A model generated the notes under the pieces. It was not told where the DNA came from and searched no databases. It worked only from the letters and a program-made list of their open reading frames with translations. 55,602 bases of DNA, from assembly GCF_000988165.1 (NCBI RefSeq), contig NW_020169320.1, positions 1 through 55,602 of the forward strand. The letters are read 5' to 3'. A program made the position numbers and the translations under genes. This stretch comes from Vairimorpha ceranae (Eukaryota; Microsporidia; Nosematidae). This document shows, one piece after another, positions 1 through 10,746 of the stretch (positions are counted from its first letter, which is position 1; every line of letters begins with the position of its first letter).

Positions 1-1159
1 ACAATGTTTAAATACGAATAGTTATTTTAGAATTGTATTTTGTTTGATTTTGCATGGGAAAAAATTTTTTTTTTAGGTGTCTTAATTTTGAAGCGCACTT
101 AAAGGCCCAACAGACGGAATGTTTTTTTTCAAATCAAGTAAATAATAATCTTTAGTCTTTATTTTCTGTTTAACAATTTCAATTAATTTCTAATAAATGT
201 CTAAACTAGATTGTAAATAAGCAAAAAATAATACTTACAACCCAGTTTCATTTAACTATAAAGGGTCTAAAAAAAAATTATAAATAAAATTAATTTTTAT
301 TAAAGATTCGTATCTGATAAATAAATTTGAATATTGATCATATAAATAAAATTTCTTTCCAAAAATAGTAAATATATATTTTTTAAAAATTTCCTAAAAT
401 AGTAAATGTAGATTTTTTAAAAATTAAAAAAAATGAAAATTATAAAATTGCAATAAAGATTGTAAAATGTTATTTTACATTTTTAACAATAAGTATTTAA
501 ATTTTAAATCTTAAATCAAGATAAATAAATTTAACATATCTATATATGTTATATTTAAATTTTGTTCTGTCTTCATTTTGACTTTTGTTTTTAGGTTTTT
601 AATTTAAATAGGCAAGCAAAACCGCCTTTTTAATCGAAAAAAGGGCTTTGTTGTTAAATTTTATAACAAAAAAGAAAGATTTATTAAAGTATGGGTGTCA
701 TCGGTGACAATTATTTACTTAATTATAAGATTTAAGTTAAATAGTAAAATATTAAACAGGGCTCTGAAACAAAAAGTTTTAAGAGTAAGAATAAAAGTAT
801 TTAAGCTAGTTTATTGATAATTATGTTAAATAAGAATTTAAGTCTTCGTAACAGAATCAAATTTTAAAAGATAAGGGTAATGACAATGGGAAATTTTAAA
901 ATTAAATCGCTAGTTTATTTTTTTTTCGATAATTTTTCTTTTTTTAATTTTTTTTAATTACAGTATTCTCTAAAATGTCGTTTTTTCTGGGAAAGATAAC
1001 ACAATTGATCTTTTTTTGTTCTCTTCTCTACCTTATTAAGTCTTGATCAGTTATTTTAGATGTAAACAATGTGCTATTATAGAATTTTAATTTATGTTTG
1101 TATTCACCATTTATAAATAAAAATTTATGGTAAGCACTAATAGAAAATATTTAATGTAT
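1..1159. other. AT-rich stretch without a recognisable gene
   Basis: No convincing reading frame is seen on either strand. Two small hairpin-forming sequences are visible: one at 624-646 (GCCTTTTT, five-base loop, AAAAAGGGC with one mismatch or bulge) and one at 696-709 (TGTCA, loop TCGG, TGACA). Neither matches an RNA gene that I recognise. The segment lies downstream of the RdRP gene and may hold its 3' end signals. Confidence 0.5.
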
Positions 1160-4100
1160 TCAAGCGTAATATTGTAAAAATATTTCCCAAGATTTTTCAA
1201 ACAGTGAAATAAATTGTGTTACATTGCTAAGTCTATTTTGTTCGTTAACACTGTTGGAAGATACTACTAATCTTTTGTGACACATTTCTAATGTAAAAAT
1301 ATCTCTACCTCCTGTAAATATTCGACGATTAATAAGCTCAATATTATTACCTTTCTTTAAGCTTAACTTGATGTCTATCTCAAACCTAAAATTTTTACAA
1401 TTTTTTAAACTTTTAGAAACAATAAATTTATCGTCTTTAATTTTCAATAAATCTTCGTCTAAAAGTTTCTCTTCTTCTGCAGTCATATTTTTAAAATTTT
1501 GTTTTAAAATTATTTCTTCGTACATAATCTCAAATTCCGCATCTTTATCCATTTTATCGGCATCGTTCAAAATAAAAAGTTTTCCAGCAACAGATCTACC
1601 CTTTGTAATGTATTTAATAATGAGCTTATTATCTACTAAATCATAATATATTTGATATCTAACATTATTATAAACCATAGAAAATGTATATATACATTTT
1701 TTTTCATCAAACTTAATATTTTTTTGTATCATAAAATCTTTACGAGTTTTTTCATCTATTAAATCATTATTGTTAAAAAAATAACATTTAAGGTTGGTCT
1801 TAAAATTTTCATTGAAAACCCTTTTATAAAACTGTAATGAAGATGAAAGTGTCTCGATAGTCATATTTTCATTTAAAAAGCTATTTGGTACATCATAAAT
1901 GTAAAATTTGCCTGGTAAAATTGTAATTGTAATCAAATAATTAACAAATTCTTCATTTTTTTCTAACATTTGCTTTTCGTTTTTCTGAATTCGTGGATGT
2001 AAATAATTAAAAAATGTGTTAATAAAGAATTCTTTTACATTAATTTTATGTGTCTCCATCTCACAAAATCCTTGATTCATCAATTTAGGACTGTAAACAT
2101 TTATATCCTTATGCAACATATGCTTAATCCCTTTATATAATTCTAATTTTACTTCATCGGATGTGTCAAACATCCCTTTTATTACTAAATCCCCCTGTCC
2201 TCCTTTTTTGACATAACTCTGGTTGGATTGCTGTTTTTGATAATTTTCACTTACAAAATTCTTTAAAGAAAGATACTTTTGTACAAGACTTATTCTAAAA
2301 ATAAATAAATATCCAACACTAGATATTGTACGAGCAATTCCGTCAATAATTAACTTAACTTCCTGAGAATTATCCTGAAATCTTTTTTTCAAATCAATTT
2401 TTTGATTAATAGTTACAAGATAAAATTTTTCTTTTGGCTGGATTAATGCTTTATAAATAAAATATGAAAAAGGTTCATCTGTAGGATTTTTGTAAAATTC
2501 CCTAGATATTTGATATAAAGCTTTGGAAATTTCAATCTTATTATTTGCTTTTACTTTTGATTGTAAAAATAAAAAAAAGACAAATACTAAATCAAAAAAT
2601 TTTGAATCAAAAAATTCACATAAAAATAGAAGATTGAAAATTTCGCCAAATGAATCATCAAAATCTCTATTTATGTTAGAACAAAACCTTTTATAGATCA
2701 TGACATCTGTATAGACGTAAATTTTATCATTTTTTATAATATATTTTTTTTCTAAGTCATCACTTTTTTCATTTGTCATATTTTCCTTGTCAAATAAATA
2801 CAGATCATTGGTCTCTGTATTTAAAATCTCCTCTGTGCCACTTTTTAAACTAACCAGATTGACAAATATATTAGAATTATAGAAAAAATTATCGTATTTT
2901 TTTTTATACAAATGATTATAACTAAATTTATACCTATCATGATTATAAATTGATAAAGGTAAACTGTTTATATTTTCTGTACATTCCTCACTCATCTTTA
3001 ATAAACCCATTTCATTTATATTTTGAATCTTTATTTCATTTTTTATTTTTTGAAAAAATTTTTTCATTTCTGTTAAAATATTTTCAAAAAACTTTTCATC
3101 ATTTTCAGAAGGAAATTGTAACAAAAGTTCATCTTCTTTATTTAACTTAAACTTTTTTAATAAAATATTTATCTCTTTCTTGAAATTTTTATAAAATTGT
3201 TTTTCTGTATTTGATATATTGATATCATTTTTATAAATAAATTTTTTAAATTTAATTTGACTACCTTCAAAAATCTTTTTTAGTGGAAAATTAAGATTGT
3301 CAATAAATCTACTTAAGCAATCTTGACATTCACATTTTAAATTTGTATTAATCAACGAATTAAACGATCTTCTATATAAAATACCCAAACTTTTAAAACT
3401 AGGGTAAATATTCCCTGGTATTTGTAAAAAATCAGGAAAACTTAAAGGAACAAGAGATTCGGGCACAGATGCAACAAATCCTGTCCTAGGAAAATCTATG
3501 CTTTTATTGAATAGCTCGGCTAGCAACTTCGCATTTTCGCTTTTTACATCGTTTAAATCACAATACACCATGTGTGCATGCGCAATATGACCCAAGTGGA
3601 AATTTCTAATATATCTTATGTAAAAATTAACAATGTCTTTTAAACATACCACTTCTTTAGACAAAAATGTTTGATCTTCATACAAAGATGGATCATGATA
3701 ATTTTTAGGAATTAAATTTTTTTCCCAAATAATTGTATACATATCACCATCTAGATCTGAACCAGAACACATATTAGAAATTGGTCTTTGTCCTACTTGG
3801 TTAAAAACTAATATACTACGCATAAATCCAAGTTCTGGTTTGTTTACAGCAATAACTGGTCTAATATCTCCAGGATGGAGACAAGGATTTTTAACAACAA
3901 TGCAAGGACCAATAACTATAACATAATCTCCATCTTCAACAAAATTATCGTATTTTCCAACCAAATCTTTCTTTACTTTTATAAAAACTTCATTTTCTTT
4001 TAAAACCATCAATTCGTCAACTGTCCCTAACAGAACAGCTCCATTTTTGATTAAAATTTTATTCTTTTTGTATAAATCTCGTGTGATTTTATTAAAAATT

Positions 4101-7100
4101 TGTATTAAAATTTTTTTAAAAATTTTCGAATCTTTAACACTAGAATTGCATGGCACAATTCCAACTGTTCTACGTACATACTTTACAGGATTCTCAAGTA
4201 ACTCATTTAGTAAGCTTAAAACATAATTATCTTGATGTTCAACAAAAATAGAAACGTTTATTCCTAGACCTTCTAAAATATTTATAATTTGCCTATTTAA
4301 ATAGCATAAATTTGTTGCAGAGTGTGTAATACACTCCATAGTTCTATGTTGAGATATAAATTTTCTCATACTTTTTCGTAAAATTAATTTAATCCGATCA
4401 TCAGTTTGTTCTCCTAAGGCTTTAATTAACAAATTTTCATCTTTAAATTCTTCAAGTCGAATTCTTTTTACATCGGAATTTTGATAAGATCTTAAAATAT
4501 TTAAAACAGCTTGTCCCAATTTCTTATTAATATTAAAATCTTTAAAACACTCTTTATCTTCACTATTAATTGGATGCGCAACGATAACCCCTTTATATCC
4601 ACCAAATCGAATTTGAAATGCACTAGGAATTTCATCAAGACCCAATTTTTTAGCAATAATTTTTGCATGTGAAAGTGAAATTATACCTACGCCATCGGTA
4701 AATGTAAATCCATTTTTAATATTATCTTCAATTTCAATAAAGTCTATGATATCTACTGTAGGTATCGTACTACTTAAAGCCTGACCCAATCTCATAGCAT
4801 ATTTACCAATATTCTTGATCTGTGAAAAATCACCTAACCAATTTCTTATGTAATCAGGTCCTATTAAAGTATTTTTTGAAAAATAAGGTGTAAGAAACCA
4901 CACATTGTGTAATTTCATCTGTGACGTAGTCATGGCGACAAAAAAATACTTTTTTTTTCCAACAAAAATTCCTTCATTCAAAATATTTCTAAAATAATCA
5001 TAAATAAAATTTTGATCTTTGTTAACTGTATCTTTTATTTTAGTTTTAAGATCTTCTTCTCTAAATGATATTCTTAAAAATTTTTCGTAATCAAATTCTC
5101 TAAGAATTCTATTACTTTCAAAAACAACAGGTAATTTGTAAACTATTCTTAATGGGGTAACAACTGCGTGTTTAACTCTTCTTTCTTGCATTTCACAAGA
5201 TATTTCATTATAATTTTCCATGAGAGCAATAAAATTTAAAAATCTTTTATCAATTGAGACTAGTAGATAATTAACAATATTAAAAATATTATATTTTAAA
5301 ATCAGTTTACAATCATTCTTAGTTAAATTAAAATTTAAATATCGTTCTTTTTGGGATATTAAGCACAACATATAGAAGTGATCATCATAATTCAAATTAG
5401 AAAATTCTTCGTAAAGTTCAGGAATACTTAAAAAATCCTCTTTTGTAGCTTTTAAATTTGAAAATATTAAAGCTATATTTTGATATCTTGCAAAAAAAGA
5501 AATATAACAGTCAATAGTTTCATATAACATAATTCTCTTTTCCGTCTTAATGTTTAGATGCTTATGTTTATTTTTTAAAATAATCTCTTTAATTATATTA
5601 AAATCTGCATTATTTTTTAAATCAAATGAAATTTTTATATCATCTCTATGCACTAGAAAAGGAACTTCTTCTATGGAACATCTACTCCAAACAACACTTT
5701 CAAATAAGTTATAACGATCAATACTACCTAAACTTGTAATAGAAGATAATTTTTTGTGGATTTGTAAAGAATTTTTACATTTAAAAATTTTAGGTTTTCG
5801 ATCTAAACAAATATAAAAATTAATGACAAATCCATCCTTTTCAATAAATACATAATCTTCAAAACAATTTTGCGATATTTTTAGTTTAAAGTTGCCCATT
5901 TTGCCAAAAAAATATATTGCAATGACATCTCTTCTGAAAAAAACATAAGAAGTACTATTCATTTTATAAGAATTGAGAAATGTCTTTTTGTTCGATATTG
6001 TTCCAAACTCTATACCTGATGATATAACTGATATATTGTCATGATTGGGCTTAATAAAATCAAATTCCAATGGTTCATAAACTCGTTCTAATATTTTAAA
6101 TGCAACGTACGAAAAATTATGCTTTTTTTCAACATATAACGTATTTTTTTTCGTGTCAAATTCTTTAACTTGAAATAAATCATCTAAATTGATATTTTTC
6201 CTTTCATATGTTTTTTCACTATGTATTTTAATCACAAACATTTCAAGATTATTATAAATTTTGCCTGTATTCAACAATTTAGGAATTTTAAAATTAGGTT
6301 TAATCTCCGTTTCAATTTTCTTTTCAAAGTTGATTAAGTTTTCAAATAAATCTTCATTAGATTTCTGACACAATATTATTTTTTTAGCCTTGGTGTTAAT
6401 AGGTTTAAAATCAAAAAAAATTATTATGTCTAATTCTGAAATATCAGGAAGCTGATTATAAATCATAAAATAAATTTTTTTAACAACATTATCATTAGAA
6501 CGTATGTGAATCACATAATTAATCTGATCATTAGAGACAACTGTTAAATATTTTAATTCATAAATTATTATATTGTAAACAATATCAAGTATTTTTATAG
6601 AATTAAAAATAATATAAATGTTACTAGAGATACATTTAAATACTTCATTAATCAGAACATCTAACTTATTAGACGTAAAATGATATAATCCTATTTCATT
6701 TTTTATTCTATCATATTTCTTATCTTTCAATAATACATCTAATATAAAATTGGTTTTATAAATTCCGTTATACAATAAAAAAATAATTCTCTTTGCAACA
6801 TCATGTTCTTCTTCCCTTTCACCATTTTTAAATTCATTAACAATTTGACATAAACCTTTTAAATGCAAATTAATTTGGTTCTTATTTTTATCTAAAAATA
6901 TTTCTTCATCAAATTTTTTGTAGGTTTTAATTTCTGTGTTAAATAGCGCTTTTTTGTAGAACCATCTAATATTCTGTCCATAAATTATTGGCGCATAAGA
7001 TGTAAAATTTACATCAGTTGAAGTATAAAGATCATAAAAGAAAAACGGTGATGTAGTAAACCCAAAACTACAAATATACTTTTTCAAATGTTCATCATTT

Positions 7101-7480
7101 TTCTGTAACAAATCAGTAAAATTTCCAATACTTTTTAGATCATCAAATACCAGTATCGAACTACCAACAGTTTCATTACATAATTCCTTTTCTGTGATTA
7201 TAGCGATTGTATTTTCACACACAGTCTTATAAAAATCCGCCTTTCCTGCCATGTTATCTTCTACCACTAAAAATATTTTATCAATTTTTTTATATTTCTT
7301 ACAAATAATGCTAATATAATATTTTAAAAAATTTAAAAATATCGTTGAATCTGGCAAGTAAAAAATAACATCTAATTCTAACGTCTTAAATAACAGTTCT
7401 AAATTAACATCAGAAGATAATTTTAAATCTGATTTTAAACGGTAAGTAATTTCATTTATTATTCTATTATTTTGCTTCAT
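1160..7480 (-). CDS. RNA-dependent RNA polymerase of the RNAi pathway, with helicase-like N-terminus
   Basis: This 2106-residue protein is a eukaryotic cellular RdRP, which copies single-stranded RNA into double-stranded RNA for silencing. The catalytic signature CSGSDLDGD is present, with the metal-binding aspartates at D1242, D1244 and D1246. The polymerase core occupies roughly residues 850-1350, and a long poorly conserved C-terminal half follows. Residues about 30-430 resemble a worn-down Dicer-type helicase: LPDST at 42-46 (P-loop position), IFLVVED at 69-75, TIAIIT at 91-96, ILVFDD at 109-114 (motif II position) and FGFTTSP at 139-145 (motif III TASP). The P-loop lacks GKT, so ATP hydrolysis is unlikely. 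The start is supported by a CCCC run at 7484-7487, three bases upstream. The polymerase call is certain; the helicase relic is inference. Confidence 0.95.
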   Translation of the reverse strand: MKQNNRIINEITYRLKSDLKLSSDVNLELLFKTLELDVIFYLPDSTIFLNFLKYYISIICKKYKKIDKIFLVVEDNMAGKADFYKTVCENTIAIITEKELCNETVGSSILVFDDLKSIGNFTDLLQKNDEHLKKYICSFGFTTSPFFFYDLYTSTDVNFTSYAPIIYGQNIRWFYKKALFNTEIKTYKKFDEEIFLDKNKNQINLHLKGLCQIVNEFKNGEREEEHDVAKRIIFLLYNGIYKTNFILDVLLKDKKYDRIKNEIGLYHFTSNKLDVLINEVFKCISSNIYIIFNSIKILDIVYNIIIYELKYLTVVSNDQINYVIHIRSNDNVVKKIYFMIYNQLPDISELDIIIFFDFKPINTKAKKIILCQKSNEDLFENLINFEKKIETEIKPNFKIPKLLNTGKIYNNLEMFVIKIHSEKTYERKNINLDDLFQVKEFDTKKNTLYVEKKHNFSYVAFKILERVYEPLEFDFIKPNHDNISVISSGIEFGTISNKKTFLNSYKMNSTSYVFFRRDVIAIYFFGKMGNFKLKISQNCFEDYVFIEKDGFVINFYICLDRKPKIFKCKNSLQIHKKLSSITSLGSIDRYNLFESVVWSRCSIEEVPFLVHRDDIKISFDLKNNADFNIIKEIILKNKHKHLNIKTEKRIMLYETIDCYISFFARYQNIALIFSNLKATKEDFLSIPELYEEFSNLNYDDHFYMLCLISQKERYLNFNLTKNDCKLILKYNIFNIVNYLLVSIDKRFLNFIALMENYNEISCEMQERRVKHAVVTPLRIVYKLPVVFESNRILREFDYEKFLRISFREEDLKTKIKDTVNKDQNFIYDYFRNILNEGIFVGKKKYFFVAMTTSQMKLHNVWFLTPYFSKNTLIGPDYIRNWLGDFSQIKNIGKYAMRLGQALSSTIPTVDIIDFIEIEDNIKNGFTFTDGVGIISLSHAKIIAKKLGLDEIPSAFQIRFGGYKGVIVAHPINSEDKECFKDFNINKKLGQAVLNILRSYQNSDVKRIRLEEFKDENLLIKALGEQTDDRIKLILRKSMRKFISQHRTMECITHSATNLCYLNRQIINILEGLGINVSIFVEHQDNYVLSLLNELLENPVKYVRRTVGIVPCNSSVKDSKIFKKILIQIFNKITRDLYKKNKILIKNGAVLLGTVDELMVLKENEVFIKVKKDLVGKYDNFVEDGDYVIVIGPCIVVKNPCLHPGDIRPVIAVNKPELGFMRSILVFNQVGQRPISNMCSGSDLDGDMYTIIWEKNLIPKNYHDPSLYEDQTFLSKEVVCLKDIVNFYIRYIRNFHLGHIAHAHMVYCDLNDVKSENAKLLAELFNKSIDFPRTGFVASVPESLVPLSFPDFLQIPGNIYPSFKSLGILYRRSFNSLINTNLKCECQDCLSRFIDNLNFPLKKIFEGSQIKFKKFIYKNDINISNTEKQFYKNFKKEINILLKKFKLNKEDELLLQFPSENDEKFFENILTEMKKFFQKIKNEIKIQNINEMGLLKMSEECTENINSLPLSIYNHDRYKFSYNHLYKKKYDNFFYNSNIFVNLVSLKSGTEEILNTETNDLYLFDKENMTNEKSDDLEKKYIIKNDKIYVYTDVMIYKRFCSNINRDFDDSFGEIFNLLFLCEFFDSKFFDLVFVFFLFLQSKVKANNKIEISKALYQISREFYKNPTDEPFSYFIYKALIQPKEKFYLVTINQKIDLKKRFQDNSQEVKLIIDGIARTISSVGYLFIFRISLVQKYLSLKNFVSENYQKQQSNQSYVKKGGQGDLVIKGMFDTSDEVKLELYKGIKHMLHKDINVYSPKLMNQGFCEMETHKINVKEFFINTFFNYLHPRIQKNEKQMLEKNEEFVNYLITITILPGKFYIYDVPNSFLNENMTIETLSSSLQFYKRVFNENFKTNLKCYFFNNNDLIDEKTRKDFMIQKNIKFDEKKCIYTFSMVYNNVRYQIYYDLVDNKLIIKYITKGRSVAGKLFILNDADKMDKDAEFEIMYEEIILKQNFKNMTAEEEKLLDEDLLKIKDDKFIVSKSLKNCKNFRFEIDIKLSLKKGNNIELINRRIFTGGRDIFTLEMCHKRLVVSSNSVNEQNRLSNVTQFISLFEKSWEIFLQYYA

Positions 7481-7620
7481 TAAGGGGCTAAATTTAAAAA
7501 TAAATTATATTCAAGAAAAGACATCCTTTTCTGCTATTGAAAGCAGAAAATAATAATAAGTTTTCTTAATGATATTTACAAAAATTTAAAGCCTAAGTTT
7601 TTGCATTTTAAGACCCATCA

Positions 7621-8793
7621 ATGAAAGATAATAAAGATTTAGATGATGAATACAGCATCTTAAACATTCATAAAACTTATGAAGATGCAGAATTGAATTG
7701 GAAAACATTTAACAATAAAACTAATACGACTTCAGATGAGGCTAAAAAAGAAACACAAAGCAAATTAAAAGATGTTACTTTTTTATCAGGTAACAAGTCA
7801 CTTTCAAAGCTAAAAGAGAAGGTAAAAAGTATACAAAATAAAAAGAAAATTTTAGATACAGAAAATATTTCGTGCAAAAGATATAAGGAATGTTTAGCAA
7901 AAGAAGAAGACAAAGAAGTTAAGCTTGATAACTATATGAATACTAAGTCAGAAATAGACACGAATCTACATGAAAATATATTTCAAAAGGCAAAACAAGA
8001 CACATTTGTGATAGAAGAAGTAGAACTAAGTGACTTTAAAGATAATGACCAAAGTTTTGAGGTAGAAAATAAAACAGCAAATAATAATTCATCTAACTAC
8101 AAAAAAGATATCAAGAAAGGAAAATTTTTAGAAGACAACAACATTCTTAAAGATCGTCTTAGTAGAGTAGTCACACCAAGGGCGAACGTTAAGTTTAAAG
8201 ATGTTATTTTACCGTTAGGTGTTGATGTAGATAAAAAAACACAAGAGAAAATTATAAAAAATTCTGTTGAAATAGAAAAAAATCCAAAATCTGATTTAGC
8301 TAATAATACAAATGATATACAAAATACTTATTCTAATATTACAAATACATTATCTACCAAGCAGGTGTCTATAAATAAAATAAAAAAAAGATTGAATAAA
8401 GAAATTAATAAGACAAAAGTACAAAATTCAGATAAAAATAACTCGGAAGAAAATGCCCAAGACAGTAATTTAATTTCTGAATTAAAATCTAAGATTGATA
8501 GTATACAAAAACTTAGGAAAAATGTAATCAATTTAGAAAATTTTATTGGGCTACAAAAAGTCGAAATTGAAATGATTAAATCTCAAAAATTGCCTGCGAA
8601 TAATTCTGCACATTTAATTCAAAATTGTAAAAAAGCATTATCCTCGATGATTAACGATATAAAAATGCGAGAAACAGAATTAAAAAATGAAATAGTTATT
8701 GAAAAGCATAAAAATGCAGCTTTAACAAAAGAAGTTGACAATTTGAAGAAAATAATTGATAATTTAGTAAAAAAGCGACAAATTGATAATTAA
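7621..8793 (+). CDS. Lysine/asparagine-rich protein with C-terminal coiled coil, unknown function
   Basis: The 390-residue protein has no recognised domain. The first 250 residues are charged, low in complexity and probably disordered. Residues about 290-385 have a heptad-like pattern with many K, E, L and I residues and are predicted to form a coiled coil. There is no signal peptide or membrane segment. The start is supported by CCC at 7614-7616, four bases before the ATG. The gene is divergent to the RdRP gene, with 140 bases between their start codons that must hold both promoters. It could be a structural or kinetochore/spindle-type coiled-coil protein, but nothing in the sequence decides this. 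Confidence 0.75.
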   Translation: MKDNKDLDDEYSILNIHKTYEDAELNWKTFNNKTNTTSDEAKKETQSKLKDVTFLSGNKSLSKLKEKVKSIQNKKKILDTENISCKRYKECLAKEEDKEVKLDNYMNTKSEIDTNLHENIFQKAKQDTFVIEEVELSDFKDNDQSFEVENKTANNNSSNYKKDIKKGKFLEDNNILKDRLSRVVTPRANVKFKDVILPLGVDVDKKTQEKIIKNSVEIEKNPKSDLANNTNDIQNTYSNITNTLSTKQVSINKIKKRLNKEINKTKVQNSDKNNSEENAQDSNLISELKSKIDSIQKLRKNVINLENFIGLQKVEIEMIKSQKLPANNSAHLIQNCKKALSSMINDIKMRETELKNEIVIEKHKNAALTKEVDNLKKIIDNLVKKRQIDN

Positions 8794-9207
8794 AAGCTGA
8801 ATAAATTATTTAATATTTGAATGAGTGACTTTTAACACAATTTTTTTGTAATATTTTAATATAATCTCTTTTAATTAATGGCGATTTGAAATGATGTTTT
8901 AATTTTTGTCTATTTTGAAAAACAAAAAAAATGTTTTACGAAAACTATAATTTTATCATCAGTTATAAAAAAATAATTTTTTATTAGACGTGAATGTTTA
9001 TTTTATAAACATGTATTGTTATATTTTTACTTTCTGTAAACAATTTAGAACTAAACCAAGAGCTTATTAACAAGTTTATACCAACACCATTAAAAGATAG
9101 TTATTAAGATAAAATTATTGTTTTTAATAAAAGCTCATTTTATTTTTGCAAATAAAATCAATTACTTCAGTATTAACAAATTTTCTTAAAACCATTTTTA
9201 AACCCAT
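8794..9207. other. Intergenic region, nothing recognised
   Basis: This AT-rich spacer lies between two plus-strand genes. Only the CCC at 9203-9205, two bases before the RIO1 start codon, stands out. I see no reading frame or RNA gene. Confidence 0.5.
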
Positions 9208-10683
9208 ATGAAAAAAATCAAAGAAGTAAAACTTAAAAAAGATAAATCTGATAGAAATACTATAGATAAAGTTCTAGATGCTAAGACATACAGCATTTTA
9301 AAAAAACTACTTGCTCGTAATAAACTTGTTGATCTGCAAGGCAGTATTTGCACTGGAAAAGAAGCTAATGTTTATTTAGGAAATGCAAGTACAGAAATTT
9401 ATTCTAAATTTGTTAAAAATATTCACACATTAGATAATAACGGCGAAAATAAAAATATATTTTGTCCAAAAAAATTACAAAAACTTTTAGAATGCACAAA
9501 TGTGAATGATGTAGATTTTGTTATAAAAGATTTTTTTAAAAAAAATGAAAATAATTACACATTAAGCAAAAGAAAATTAAGAAAAAAAAATAAGAAAGAA
9601 AAAAATGTTTTACTTACTAACGAAAATAAAATTAAATTAGAAAAAACTAATATTTCTTCTATTGAAAACAGTGTTGAAAATAAAAAAGACAATAATCAAC
9701 TTGATTTATTATCAGATGATTTAACAAAAGAATGCAATATGGGCACGGATTACAGTAAATCAGAGATTGAAAATTGTACTAATTTAAAGTCTGATATTTC
9801 CTTTGAAAATATGATCCCTGTGGCTATTAAAATATACAAGACATCTGCTATGAATTTTAAAGATAGAGAAAGATATCTTGAAGGTGAAAAAAGGTTTAAA
9901 AATTTTTGTACAAAAAATAGTAGGAAACTGATAAAATTATGGGCAGAAAAAGAAGTTAGAAATTTAAAAAGACTTAATAAACATAATGTACCTTCGCCAA
10001 TACCAATTTATCTAAAAAGAAATATTCTTATTATGAGTTTAATTGGGGGACCGGCAGAAAAGCTTAAAGATACATTTATTGATGATCCTATAGACTGTTA
10101 TAACCAAGTTATTCAAATTATTAGTGATATGTACAACAAATGCAATCTGATACATGCAGACTTAAGTGAATATAATTTACTTTATCATAATAAAACTGTT
10201 TATGTTATAGACGTCGGTCAAAGTGTAGAAAGAGATCATATTAATGCTAACGAATTTCTAATTACGGATTTAATTAATATTAACAATTTTTTTTGTAAAT
10301 TAAATATAAAAGTAAGGAACATAAATGAAATATTTGTTAAAATTACTAAAAATGAAATACCAGATTTTTTAAAAAGTTTTGATTTAACAAAAAATACATT
10401 TATTCCTTTAAAGTTAGATGATGTTAGTAATATTGAAGATGTTAAAATTTTTACTGATTTGACTGACAAGAGAATGAATACATGTAATGTACATGAAGAA
10501 GATCTTGAATTAAATAAAGTTTTATGTCTTGAAAATGACACTGAAGAGAGAAGTCATTTGAGCAAAAAAGATCGTAAAAAACTTGTGAAAGAGTTTAACA
10601 AAGAGCGTAGAGTATATAAAATTAGCAAAGTAGAAAAAAAAAGAATATTTAAGAAATACATAGGAAAAAAGAAAAAAAAATAA
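9208..10683 (+). CDS. RIO1: RIO1-family atypical protein kinase
   Basis: RIO1 is an atypical kinase/ATPase that acts late in maturation of the 40S ribosomal subunit. The 491-residue protein shows the RIO1 glycine loop GSICTGKEANVY (45-56), the catalytic lysine in VAIK (K208), the RIO1-typical KIYKTSAMNFKDRERY segment, the catalytic loop HADLSEYN (316-323, with D318 and N323) and the metal-binding IDVGQ (D335). About 150 residues separate the glycine loop from VAIK, far more than usual in RIO1. The insert (about 60-200) is rich in K, N and E and looks disordered. The C-terminus ends in a lysine run. The start is marked by CCC at 9203-9205. Confidence 0.95.
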   Translation: MKKIKEVKLKKDKSDRNTIDKVLDAKTYSILKKLLARNKLVDLQGSICTGKEANVYLGNASTEIYSKFVKNIHTLDNNGENKNIFCPKKLQKLLECTNVNDVDFVIKDFFKKNENNYTLSKRKLRKKNKKEKNVLLTNENKIKLEKTNISSIENSVENKKDNNQLDLLSDDLTKECNMGTDYSKSEIENCTNLKSDISFENMIPVAIKIYKTSAMNFKDRERYLEGEKRFKNFCTKNSRKLIKLWAEKEVRNLKRLNKHNVPSPIPIYLKRNILIMSLIGGPAEKLKDTFIDDPIDCYNQVIQIISDMYNKCNLIHADLSEYNLLYHNKTVYVIDVGQSVERDHINANEFLITDLININNFFCKLNIKVRNINEIFVKITKNEIPDFLKSFDLTKNTFIPLKLDDVSNIEDVKIFTDLTDKRMNTCNVHEEDLELNKVLCLENDTEERSHLSKKDRKKLVKEFNKERRVYKISKVEKKRIFKKYIGKKKKK

Positions 10684-10746
10684 AGTATTTTAATTTTTTT
10701 TATATGTAGAAATTTTTATATTTAACTATTTTATTAAATTAACTTT

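Noticed and set aside
1368..1646. Open frame of 92 codons on the plus strand
   Set aside because: It lies antisense within the RdRP gene, has biased serine/phenylalanine composition and no start motif; it is a shadow of the real gene.
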